Positions 1-6,985 of a DNA stretch of 8,128 nt are shown one piece after another. Origin of the DNA: an uncultured Bacteroidales bacterium (lineage in GTDB: Bacteria > Bacteroidota > Bacteroidia > Bacteroidales > UBA932); assembly GCA_946062035.1 (NCBI GenBank), contig CAMGTS010000049.1:1-8128 (forward strand), given 5' to 3'. The notes below the pieces were generated by a model. The model saw nothing but the letters and a program-made list of their open reading frames with translations, made no database searches and was not told the origin of the DNA. Within the stretch, counting starts at the first letter, position 1; every line of letters starts with the position of its first letter. Position numbers and translations under genes: made by a program.

Positions 1-578
1 CAAGGCGATTTCTCTCCAAAGCAGGGTTAAAAGGTAAAATCGAAGAACTGCAGTTTTATGAACTGAACGAACACACCGACCCGGCTATAGGAAGCGGATA
101 TGTAAAGTTGCTTTTGGAAGGGCACGATGTCGGACTTATTTCCGAAGCCGGACTTCCCGCAGTCGCAGACCCGGGAAATATCCTTGTAGCGGCGGCGCAT
201 GAGCACGATATCAAGGTTATCCCACTTGTAGGCCCGTCCTCACTTATGATGGCTCTGATGGCGAGCGGACTCCAAGGGCAGAACTTCACTTTCAACGGAT
301 ACATTCCTGTAAAGGAAGCTCCCCGCAAGGCTAAAATACGTGAAATGGAGAGTCTTTCTAAGCGTCTGAAACAAAGTCAGATATTTATCGAAACTCCATA
401 CAGGAACGATTCGCTTCTAAGAGATTTGCTATCAACATGCAACGGCAGAACCATGCTGACAATCGCAGCAAATATCACTCTTCCGAGCGAATTCATAAAG
501 ACAAAAAGCATAGCGCAATGGAAAGAAACTGATATCAGAATCGGCAAAAATCCTTGCGTATTTATAATACTCGCATAA
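1..578 (+). CDS. RsmI-like SAM-dependent methyltransferase (tetrapyrrole methylase fold), 5' truncated
   Basis: This is the 3' part of a gene that enters from the left edge; the frame is open from base 3 and gives 191 residues before the TAA at 576-578. The translation begins RRFLSKAG and contains YELNEHT, then LISEAGLPAVADPG, the family's glycine/proline-rich signature, then VPLVGPSS, SGLQGQNF and IFIETPYRN. These blocks match the COG0313 family, to which RsmI (16S rRNA C1402 2'-O-methyltransferase) belongs. The signature differs from the usual RsmI SDAGTPxxSDPG, and the protein resembles a second COG0313 paralog common in Bacteroidota whose substrate I do not know. I therefore give no gene symbol. 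Roughly 45 N-terminal residues are missing if the length is about 235, as in relatives. An internal TTG at 108 is not the start, because family sequence continues upstream of it. The stop lies 3 nt before folB, which suggests co-transcription. Confidence 0.88.
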   Translation, partial: RRFLSKAGLKGKIEELQFYELNEHTDPAIGSGYVKLLLEGHDVGLISEAGLPAVADPGNILVAAAHEHDIKVIPLVGPSSLMMALMASGLQGQNFTFNGYIPVKEAPRKAKIREMESLSKRLKQSQIFIETPYRNDSLLRDLLSTCNGRTMLTIAANITLPSEFIKTKSIAQWKETDIRIGKNPCVFIILA

Positions 579-581
579 CAA

Positions 582-944
582 ATGTACAGCATCGAACTGA
601 AAAACATGGAGTTTTTCGCCCATCATGGCTGCTTCGAAGAGGAGCAGATTATCGGAAACAATTTCGTAGTGAATCTCACCGTACATGGCGATTTCAGTAA
701 AGCGGCGAAGAGTGACGACATAGAGGATGCCCTTAATTATCAGGAACTTTACGATATTGTAAAAGAACAGATGGCGATTAAGTCACACCTGCTCGAAAAC
801 GTAGCGAAAAGAATCGGAGATAAACTCATAAAAAGATTTCCTCAGATTTCTAAATACTCACTCAGAATCGACAAGATCAATCCTCCTCTTGGCGGCAAGC
901 TCTATTCTTCTTCAGTAACTTTAGATTATCCTGATGAACAATAA
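582..944 (+). CDS. folB: Dihydroneopterin aldolase
   Basis: The product is a complete 120-residue protein, the usual length for the family. The cytoplasmic enzyme converts 7,8-dihydroneopterin to 6-hydroxymethyl-7,8-dihydropterin plus glycolaldehyde in folate synthesis. The N-terminus carries the FFAHHGCFEEE block (residues 11-21). Residues that line up with the known pterin-binding and catalytic positions are Glu21, Tyr53 (in LNYQELY), Glu72 (in LLENVA) and Lys98 (in DKINPP). The ATG at 582 lies 3 nt after the preceding stop. No strong Shine-Dalgarno sequence is seen, as is common in Bacteroidota, and translation may depend on reading through from the upstream gene. The 3' end overlaps mtaB by 11 nt. 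Other folate genes are not in the window, so this copy is embedded in an RNA-modification context and not in a fol cluster. The epimerase activity shown by some homologs cannot be judged from sequence. Confidence 0.95.
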   Translation: MYSIELKNMEFFAHHGCFEEEQIIGNNFVVNLTVHGDFSKAAKSDDIEDALNYQELYDIVKEQMAIKSHLLENVAKRIGDKLIKRFPQISKYSLRIDKINPPLGGKLYSSSVTLDYPDEQ

Positions 945-2205
945 AAAAGTAGCGTTAGTCACATTAGGCTGCAAGCTGAATTTTGCGGAATCTTCATCGA
1001 TCGCACAGGAATTCGTCCGGAATGGTTTCACGGAAGTATCTCAAAATCAAGTAGCCGACGTATATATCGTTAATACATGCACGGTTACTGAGCACTCCGA
1101 TAAAAAGTGCCGCAACCTGATACGCAAGGTTCACAAACTAAACCCTGCCGCCCCTATCATCGTAACAGGATGCTACGCACAGCTTAAATCAGAGGAAATA
1201 GCTGGGATAGAAGGGGTTTCTAAAGTTTTCGGTCAGCACGGAAAGTCTAAGGTTTTCGATGCTGCAATCGCTCTTTTGAACAGCGCGGAGTACTCAAATA
1301 AAGTCAGTTGCGATAACATCTTTGAGAGCGATGAGGTATATGCCGCATATTCATACGGAGAGAGGACAAGGTCTTTCCTTAAAGTTCAGGACGGATGTGA
1401 CTATTTCTGCACATATTGCACGATTCCGTTTGCGAGAGGACACAGCAGAAGCGTACCTGCCGATACAATCATCGGACAAGCCAACGAGTTGGCCGCTAAA
1501 GGGATAAAAGAGATTGTCCTGACTGGCGTAAACATCGGAGATTACGGAAAAAGAGGAGAAACCTTATCATTTTTGCAGCTTCTTAAAAGGCTCAATAGTG
1601 TAAAAGGCATTGAACGCTACAGGATTTCATCTATCGAGCCTAACCTCCTCACCGACGAGATTATCGACTGGATCGCAAGCGGCACAAAATTCCAGCCCCA
1701 CTTCCATATTCCGTTGCAAAGCGGCTGTGATTCGACACTTTCGAGAATGAAGAGAAAATACACTACAGCCGTTTTCAAGGAGAAGATAAACTATATCAGA
1801 GAGAAGATGGGAGATGTGTTTTTCGGCATAGATGTCATCGTAGGCTTCCCGGGCGAAAGTGATGAGGAATTCGAACAGACATACAGACTTTTGGCGGAAG
1901 AGGTAAGGCCGGCATTCATACACATTTTTCCCTATTCAAGACGCACAGGAACGATTGCCGACAAGATGCCCGGCCAGATCAAGGAATCGGTCAAGAGCGA
2001 AAGGGTAAAACGTCTTGAAGATCTTTGTGGGAAGCTTCATAATGAATACATTGCAAGGTTCAAAGGGACGAAGCAGGAAGTATTGTTCGAATCTACCGTC
2101 AAAGGGGGGAAAATAGCCGGATATACAGGAAATTATATCAGAATGGAACAACCTTTCTCAAAAGAACTTATAGGAAAGATTGTTACAGTTGAAATGAACA
2201 GATGA
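934..2205 (+). CDS. mtaB: tRNA (t6A37-C2)-methylthiotransferase MtaB
   Basis: This 423-residue radical-SAM enzyme adds a methylthio group to t6A37 of tRNAs reading ANN codons, giving ms2t6A. The N-terminal UPF0004 domain (about residues 5-100) has the three expected iron-sulfur cysteines: Cys13 (TLGCKLN), Cys49 (VNTCTVT) and Cys80 (VTGCYAQ). The radical-SAM core (about 145-360) has the CxxxCxxC cluster at Cys155, Cys159 and Cys162, followed by PFARGHSRS and, later, HIPLQSGC and VIVGFPGES. The C-terminal section (about 365-423) fits a TRAM RNA-binding domain. It ends soon after the GKIVTVEM block and is a little shorter than in Bacillus MtaB. TLGCKLN, NTCTVT and the short TRAM favour MtaB over MiaB or RimO. 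The start at 934 lies within folB in another frame (11-nt overlap), and the TGA overlaps the next ATG as ATGA, so translational coupling on both sides is likely. Confidence 0.94.
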   Translation: MNNKKVALVTLGCKLNFAESSSIAQEFVRNGFTEVSQNQVADVYIVNTCTVTEHSDKKCRNLIRKVHKLNPAAPIIVTGCYAQLKSEEIAGIEGVSKVFGQHGKSKVFDAAIALLNSAEYSNKVSCDNIFESDEVYAAYSYGERTRSFLKVQDGCDYFCTYCTIPFARGHSRSVPADTIIGQANELAAKGIKEIVLTGVNIGDYGKRGETLSFLQLLKRLNSVKGIERYRISSIEPNLLTDEIIDWIASGTKFQPHFHIPLQSGCDSTLSRMKRKYTTAVFKEKINYIREKMGDVFFGIDVIVGFPGESDEEFEQTYRLLAEEVRPAFIHIFPYSRRTGTIADKMPGQIKESVKSERVKRLEDLCGKLHNEYIARFKGTKQEVLFESTVKGGKIAGYTGNYIRMEQPFSKELIGKIVTVEMNR

Positions 2206-3782
2206 AAAAAAGAAAACTCACATTTCCGAATACTTATGCAATAGTTTTTGCGGCGATACTAATATGTGCGGTAGCGACATGGTTTGTTCCCGGAGGGGAA
2301 TACGTCAAAGGGGATGACGGACAACTTTCATACATCCGAACCGATTCCGTCCCGCAAACATGGCAAGTCTTTACGGCACTATACAAAGGCTTCGAGAAAC
2401 AGGCGGGAATCATCGTTTTCATACTGATTGTCGGAGGGACATTGTGGATTATAAACTCGACCAAATCGCTTGATGCCGGAATCAGTCTGTTTCTTGAAAA
2501 AGCGAAAAAGGCGGAACGCTTTGCCGCAGTAAGATTCATCGGGCTGCACAATCTAATATTAGTCAGCATGATAATCATATTCTCCCTATTCGGAGGAATA
2601 TTCGGAATGAGCGAAGAGTGCATAGCGTTTGTAGCCATTTCTATTCCATTGGCTATTTCGTTAGGCTACGATTCGATAGTAGGAGTCGGTATAGTCTACC
2701 TTGCGGCGCATGTAGGGTTCGCCGGGGCTTTTCTCAACCCGTTCACGGTCGGGGTAGCTCAGGAAATGGCAGGGCTTCAACTGTTTTCAGGGATGGGATA
2801 CAGGATAATATGCTGGTCAGTATTAACGATTTTCCTGATTGTTTTTCTTTTGATATATGCGGCAAGAATCCGCAAGCGTCCCGAAAAGAGCCCGGTATAT
2901 GACATTGACAACTTCTGGAGAAATTCAGTTGTGGGCAACAACGAACCGATAAAAAGATACCGCAACAAATCTTCTTGGATAGCGTTTGCAATCGCTATGG
3001 GAGCTATTGTCCTATTCTCTGTATTCTACAGTGGAGATTGCGCCATAAAGATAGGAGAAACCTCACACAGCTGCCCGTGGCTCTTACCTGCAAGTGCGGT
3101 ATTATTCGCTCTGACCTCCATTGCGACACTCAGGAAATCGGTTCACTTCTTCATAGTAAACCTATTGGCTTTCACAATCTTATACCTCGTCATCGGAGCG
3201 ACCTGCTTCGGTTGGTATATCCCGGAAATCAGCGCACTGTTCCTATCCTTAGGAATATTAGGCGGCATATCCTCAGGCGACGGAGCCAATAAGATCGCTA
3301 CAGAATTCATATCCGGTGCAAAAGACATATTCTCAGCCGCATTGGTAGTAGGTCTGGCTTCCGGAATAGTAATCATATTGCAGGATGGAAAAATCATCAA
3401 TACCCTGCTTCACTCGACTGAATCCGCTTTACATGAAGCCGGCAGACTGTCGTCACTCAGCATAATGTATGGCATTCAGACTTTTATCAACTTGTTTATC
3501 CCGTCCGCCACAGCGAAAGCGGCAGTAACTATGCCTATAATGGCACCTTTTTCTGATATAATCGGGCTTTCAAGGCAAGCAACCGTCCTTGCATTCCAGT
3601 TCGGAGACGGGTTTACTAATATGATCACCCCTACTTCAGGAGTCCTTATGGCCGTACTCGGAATTGCGAGAATCCCATTCGCAAAATGGGTAAAATGGGT
3701 TTGGAAACTGATCCTCGCTCTCATAGCTATAGGTTTTCTTCTACTGATTCCGACTGTTCTCCTCAACCTTCAAGGTTTTTAG
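2202..3782 (+). CDS. YfcC-family membrane transporter (DcuC-like ion transporter superfamily)
   Basis: This is a 526-residue polytopic inner-membrane protein with roughly 11-13 hydrophobic segments; I did not compute topology. The N-terminus (KLTFPNTYAIV, then TWFVPGGEYV) is the conserved opening of the YfcC/COG1288 family, related to DcuC C4-dicarboxylate carriers and the arginine/ornithine antiporter group. Two internal blocks support this: GFAGAFLNPFTVGVAQEMAGL in the first half, and the stretch from NLFIPSATAKAAVTMPIMAP through AFQFGDGFTNMITPTSG in the second. These resemble the paired re-entrant, substrate-site elements of the ion transporter superfamily. The substrate is unknown; small carboxylates, amino acids or peptides are family-based guesses. 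The 4-nt ATGA overlap with mtaB puts it last in the + strand operon. The final codons lie on a weak AACCTT/AAGGTT stem followed by Ts (3765-3780), too poor to call a terminator with confidence. Confidence 0.88.
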   Translation: MKKRKLTFPNTYAIVFAAILICAVATWFVPGGEYVKGDDGQLSYIRTDSVPQTWQVFTALYKGFEKQAGIIVFILIVGGTLWIINSTKSLDAGISLFLEKAKKAERFAAVRFIGLHNLILVSMIIIFSLFGGIFGMSEECIAFVAISIPLAISLGYDSIVGVGIVYLAAHVGFAGAFLNPFTVGVAQEMAGLQLFSGMGYRIICWSVLTIFLIVFLLIYAARIRKRPEKSPVYDIDNFWRNSVVGNNEPIKRYRNKSSWIAFAIAMGAIVLFSVFYSGDCAIKIGETSHSCPWLLPASAVLFALTSIATLRKSVHFFIVNLLAFTILYLVIGATCFGWYIPEISALFLSLGILGGISSGDGANKIATEFISGAKDIFSAALVVGLASGIVIILQDGKIINTLLHSTESALHEAGRLSSLSIMYGIQTFINLFIPSATAKAAVTMPIMAPFSDIIGLSRQATVLAFQFGDGFTNMITPTSGVLMAVLGIARIPFAKWVKWVWKLILALIAIGFLLLIPTVLLNLQGF

Positions 3783-3871
3783 CAGATACACTGATATAAA
3801 GCCATAAACTTCAAGTCTTTAAGCTCATAATATCCTACAAGGCGGAACGTAATCAGCGGAATAACAAATGA

Positions 3872-3942
3872 GGGTGGCCGAAAACGGATTTCAGTCACCC
3901 CAATTATATTATTTCGACTTCCCGTCTACGGGAGAAATCCGT
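3872..3942. repeat. Nested inverted repeats in the convergent intergenic gap; possible bidirectional terminator or REP-like element
   Basis: Three pairings are visible. Hairpin A pairs GGGTGGC (3872-3878) with GTCACCC (3894-3900), 7 bp including one G-T wobble. The long pair B is a perfect 9-bp match of ACGGATTTC (3884-3892) with GAAATCCGT (3934-3942). Hairpin C pairs TCCCG (3920-3924) with CGGGA (3929-3933) across a TCTA loop and would stack directly inside B. A and B share bases, so they exclude each other. The element sits between two convergent transcription units, where a terminator is expected. However, the nearest T-run on the + strand (3953-3957) lies inside the opposing gene's 3' end, and hairpin A is followed only by AT-rich sequence. 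Termination is therefore an inference. The rest of 3783-3945 shows no gene or RNA that I can support. Confidence 0.55.
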
Positions 3943-3945
3943 ATA

Positions 3946-5091
3946 CTACTTGTTTTTAAACTCTTGCAAAGCGACTTTCAGGCTGTCCCAATAACCTTCG
4001 GTTCTGTCAACACCTTCAAGGGAAAAGAAACATATTCCGTCTGATCCTCCGTTTTCAGCGTATGTCAGGAATTCAGGAATCCTATCTACCGGAACATGCC
4101 CTACAAACAAACCTGAACACAATTTAGCGTCGTTCCCTGCCTCTTTAAGAGCCTCAACACCCTCTCTTGTAGCAGTCTCGACCCATTCGTCTTCCTTGTC
4201 ATAGAACTTGTGGTAAATCATAGGAAACACATAGTCTAAATTACGGAAATTAGCCCAATCCTGACGGACCAGCTTCTTGGATTCCTCAGGAGACGCAAAA
4301 ACAGCGGCTGATGAAACTTTTCCGCATTTCTGGATTTCATCTGCCACTTCGCTTGCCAAGTGAGCCATCCTGTCCCATCTGAACTGCATCCACTCTTGAT
4401 TTGAAGTAGGATCCTCAAGGTCCAACGGGTCAATACCGGTCTGAGCCTTGAAATCAGCACGGCATTTTTCGCAGTAGCAAAAATCCCACAACGGATATAC
4501 CTTATCTTGTACGACACCTCTTGACTCATGAAGACCGTAGGGCAGGATAGCGTCAGGATAACGGATAAAGTCCATATGGATACCGGCAAGGTCCTTTATC
4601 TCAGCAAGTTCTCTCACACGCTCCTTAAGATACTCTATAGACTCAGGATGTGACGGACATAGCCATCTATAATGCTCTCTATTATATAGTTTTATATCAA
4701 GACAAGATTCACCCTGCGCATTTACCTGATACCACTCAGGATGAGCGTTTCTGAGGGTCATCTCACATCTGTTTGTCGTCCACATCCACGCATGAAGCTC
4801 AATACCATATTTCTTCGCAAATGGCAAAGCTCTGTTGATGATTACTAATGCCGCACTGTCCCTGAAACTTGTACTGTCAAGTATATCAGGTCTTCCTCCA
4901 TGACACTGCATGATAACAGCGTCGATACCGACATCCTTGCATTTACTGAAATAATGGTCGAGTTGCTCATCTGACATATTCAAAGAACCTGCAACCCATC
5001 CCCACGCCTTATATTCTGCTTTTTGAGTACATGAAACAAATAGCAATGCCATAAGGAGAACAACGACTACTGATGATAATCTATTCTTCAT
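3946..5091 (-). CDS. GHL10-like putative glycoside hydrolase lipoprotein
   Basis: With the ATG at 5091 the product has 381 residues and begins with a lipoprotein signal: MKNR, a hydrophobic stretch, then FVSC with the lipid cysteine at Cys21. An in-frame ATG at 5136 would add 15 residues before the signal peptide and is less likely, since a candidate -7 promoter element overlaps it. The mature part resembles the GHL10/DUF187 (COG1649) TIM-barrel group: AWGWV (29-33), LHAWMWT (99-105), NAHPEWY (115-121), WLCPSHPES (143-151), GIHMDFIRYPD (170-180) and DYVFPMIYH (286-294). Asp174 is a plausible active-site acidic residue by position at a strand end, but this is inference. Cysteines are many (12 including Cys21), with a CYCEKC cluster at 205-210. 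Export to the periplasm or outer membrane is expected; residues after Cys21 (TQKAE) are not a strong surface-export signal. It lies 3' of a SusCD pair, but beyond a terminator. Substrate unknown. Confidence 0.78.
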   Translation of the reverse strand: MKNRLSSVVVVLLMALLFVSCTQKAEYKAWGWVAGSLNMSDEQLDHYFSKCKDVGIDAVIMQCHGGRPDILDSTSFRDSAALVIINRALPFAKKYGIELHAWMWTTNRCEMTLRNAHPEWYQVNAQGESCLDIKLYNREHYRWLCPSHPESIEYLKERVRELAEIKDLAGIHMDFIRYPDAILPYGLHESRGVVQDKVYPLWDFCYCEKCRADFKAQTGIDPLDLEDPTSNQEWMQFRWDRMAHLASEVADEIQKCGKVSSAAVFASPEESKKLVRQDWANFRNLDYVFPMIYHKFYDKEDEWVETATREGVEALKEAGNDAKLCSGLFVGHVPVDRIPEFLTYAENGGSDGICFFSLEGVDRTEGYWDSLKVALQEFKNK

Positions 5092-5133
5092 AAAAAATCT
5101 TTTAATTGGTTTATTAATCGGATAAATATCGCC

Positions 5134-5141
5134 CAAAAGTA
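5134..5141 (-). promoter_or_regulatory. Candidate Bacteroidota -7 promoter element for the hydrolase gene
   Basis: Read on the minus strand, the sequence is TACTTTTG, matching the Bacteroidota -7 consensus TAnnTTTG. No TTTG is found at the expected -33 position 19-21 nt upstream, only a T-run (around 5161-5167), so the match is partial. Transcription would start near 5127-5130 and leave a leader of about 36-40 nt before the ATG at 5091, while excluding the alternative ATG at 5136. A perfect 10-bp palindrome TCCTATAGGA (5150-5159) lies in the spacer and could be an operator or chance. Confidence 0.42.
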
Positions 5142-5268
5142 CGATAAAGTCCTATAGGAAAAAAATATTGTATACTGTCTACAAATATCAAGTCAACAAG
5201 CTATAAATCAACACTATACAAAAGCTTGTCGTTTCCATATCACACTATTAAAGGCCATTACTGCAAGT

Positions 5269-5298
5269 AAAAAAAGGGCGGACAAATATTGTCCGCCC
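5269..5298 (-). terminator. Intrinsic terminator after the susD-like gene
   Basis: On the minus strand a perfect 10-bp stem, GGGCGGACAA (5298-5289) with TTGTCCGCCC (5285-5276), closes a 3-nt loop (5288-5286) and is followed at once by seven Ts (5275-5269). The stem is GC-rich at its base, a classical rho-independent terminator. It begins 24 nt after the susD stop codon and so ends the susCD transcript before the hydrolase gene. The T-run is on one side only, which makes it directional for the minus strand. Confidence 0.93.
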
Positions 5299-5322
5299 CA
5301 ATAGTCAAACTATAACCGGCAC

Positions 5323-6969
5323 TTAGTCAACATCCCACCAAACATTGTGCTGGATAGTGTTGCCACCCATACGAGCCTCAGCCTCTTTCACATTATCCTC
5401 ATTTACAGTGTACTCTGATGAAGGATAGTAAAGACGCTTAGCATAAGCGTTAGGAGTGTTGTTTACTCTGTCAGACTCGTTCATGTTAAATGCGCTTGAG
5501 CTGACTGTAGCAAACGGCATAAGTGTCGGCTTGTGGAACTGACGGTGGTCAGCCCAAGTCTCAAATGAGCACTCCTGGAACTGTGCAATATACTTCTGGG
5601 TAAGGATCTTATCCATGTGAGTATTGCAGTCACCCGCCAAGTCATCGTAGTTAGCGGTAGTTCCGTAGTAATTAGGAGATGTAGACGCAAGATATGATGC
5701 GATTACTGACTCTGGAACACCAAGCTCTGACATGCTTGAACGTACACCTGCCTCGTAAGCCTCTTTAGCGTTGCCTGAAACCAAGTTTCTCTCAATCGCG
5801 ATAGCTTTCAAAAGGCACAACTCGCTGTACTTGAAGAGAGGATATTTTCTCTCAGCTGTCTCATAGTACCATGGTCCGATCTTAGAGAAGTTGCTGACAA
5901 ACTGACCGTTGTCCATTGCGGCGCCTACAGCGGATGTTACGTGACCTGGATCTGTACCATCCCAATTGCCTGCCATAGCAGGATCCTGAGGTTCCTCAAT
6001 TACACCTGCCGGCTCAAAGTGAATAGGAGCGCGAGGGTCTACAACAGCAGGATGGTTAGTCGCATTGATAATGTTCTCCGTAATATTGCGATTAAGGAGA
6101 CGGTCAGCGGCAGTAGGCCAAGGCTGACCACCAAGCCCCTCAACAAGACGCTTGTATGCTGTAGACATATGTATAACAGCTGAGTTTCTGTGATAGTAGA
6201 TAGGATGCTGGCTGAATCTGTCCTCACCCTGAACCAAGAACGCAGCGTCATCGTCGCCTGTGAACAAACCTGCTGACAAAGCGGCCTCAGCTTCTGATTT
6301 AGCCTTAGCTGCATCTACATCAGAGATACGGACAGCCATACGGAAACGGATAGAGTTAGCGAACTTCTTCCATTTAGCGGCATCTCCACCATAGATAAGG
6401 TCATAAGAACCGACATTGTTAACGCTCTCGTCAAGCTTGCTTGCCGCATCCTTAAGCTCATCAAAGATAGTATAGTAAATATCCTTCTGAGTGTCATACT
6501 TAGGCTTGTCAATATTGTTTGCAGCCTCAGTATAAGGCACGTCACCTATACAGTTGGTAAGACGCAACATAACGTATGCTTTCCAGATACGGGCCATCTG
6601 GACAGCATTTGCGTGCTGTGCATTACCCTCATTCGCACGAATCAAAGAGTTGGCGTTAGCGACAACACCATAGCTCATATCCCAGATATCATTGATGTAA
6701 CGTGAATCAATGCTGTAGTCTGAGCATGAGAGAGGGTCATTCGCCGAATACTCACAAAGGTTGCTGACCATCAACTCGTCAATCTGCTGCCACAAGTTAG
6801 CGTACGGAATACCGCGTCCCTCGATATAGATAAGCTGGAACTTAGGATCTACCGTACCAGGAGTCGGGTTGTTAGGGTCGATGTTCATCTCCTCGAATTT
6901 GCCTGTACAACCACTCAATGTCATTGTAAGTCCAACGACAGCTATAAGCAATTTATAAATTCTTTTCAT
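5323..6969 (-). CDS. SusD/RagB-family nutrient-binding outer-membrane lipoprotein (SusD-like_2 type)
   Basis: The chosen ATG at 6969 gives 548 residues starting MKRIYKLL with a hydrophobic core and an LSGC lipobox (lipid Cys21). A TTG at 6981 would add four residues and is not needed. Directly after the signal comes FEEMNIDPNNPTP (25-37), and the protein ends HNVWWDVD; both ends are typical of the SusD-like_2 branch and less so of classical starch SusD. Family members are alpha-helical, built on tetratricopeptide-like helices, anchored on the cell surface, and form a lid over the SusC barrel that captures oligomeric ligand. The charged KFEE shortly after Cys21 is compatible with surface export. 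The start is 16 nt downstream of the susC stop, the usual operon order, and a strong terminator follows the stop. The ligand cannot be deduced; glycan is the usual case, but peptide or glycopeptide is possible for this branch. Confidence 0.93.
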   Translation of the reverse strand: MKRIYKLLIAVVGLTMTLSGCTGKFEEMNIDPNNPTPGTVDPKFQLIYIEGRGIPYANLWQQIDELMVSNLCEYSANDPLSCSDYSIDSRYINDIWDMSYGVVANANSLIRANEGNAQHANAVQMARIWKAYVMLRLTNCIGDVPYTEAANNIDKPKYDTQKDIYYTIFDELKDAASKLDESVNNVGSYDLIYGGDAAKWKKFANSIRFRMAVRISDVDAAKAKSEAEAALSAGLFTGDDDAAFLVQGEDRFSQHPIYYHRNSAVIHMSTAYKRLVEGLGGQPWPTAADRLLNRNITENIINATNHPAVVDPRAPIHFEPAGVIEEPQDPAMAGNWDGTDPGHVTSAVGAAMDNGQFVSNFSKIGPWYYETAERKYPLFKYSELCLLKAIAIERNLVSGNAKEAYEAGVRSSMSELGVPESVIASYLASTSPNYYGTTANYDDLAGDCNTHMDKILTQKYIAQFQECSFETWADHRQFHKPTLMPFATVSSSAFNMNESDRVNNTPNAYAKRLYYPSSEYTVNEDNVKEAEARMGGNTIQHNVWWDVD

Positions 6970-6985
6970 CTTATTGTCCAATTAA

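Noticed and set aside
108..578. Treating the TTG at 108 as the true start of the first gene
   Set aside because: The same frame is open to base 3 and the upstream residues (RRFLSKAG, then YELNEHT) are family sequence, so the gene is simply cut by the window edge.
2234..2638. Long antisense open frame (134 codons) inside the transporter gene, and similar antisense frames in other genes
   Set aside because: The encoded proteins are of low complexity or lack recognisable domains, while the opposite frames belong to clear conserved families. They are coding-frame shadows.
3765..3780. AACCTT/AAGGTT stem followed by five Ts at the very end of the transporter gene, resembling a terminator
   Set aside because: The stem has at most 6 bp, a 1-nt loop if fully paired, and low GC content. 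It also lies inside the coding sequence, so it is too weak to list as a terminator.
3868..4044. A 58-codon open frame on the + strand (begins MRVAENGF) running from the palindromic element into the 3' end of the hydrolase gene
   Set aside because: Its 5' half is made of the inverted repeats and its 3' half is antisense to a well-supported gene. There is no convincing start signal. It is more likely a chance frame carried by the repeat, though copies elsewhere with the same frame would reopen the question.
5196..5229. Inverted repeat ACAAGCT (5196-5202) and AGCTTGT (5223-5229) in the susD-hydrolase gap
   Set aside because: Only 7 bp with a 20-nt AT-rich loop and no associated T-run or promoter box. 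It could be an operator half-site pair, but chance is at least as likely.
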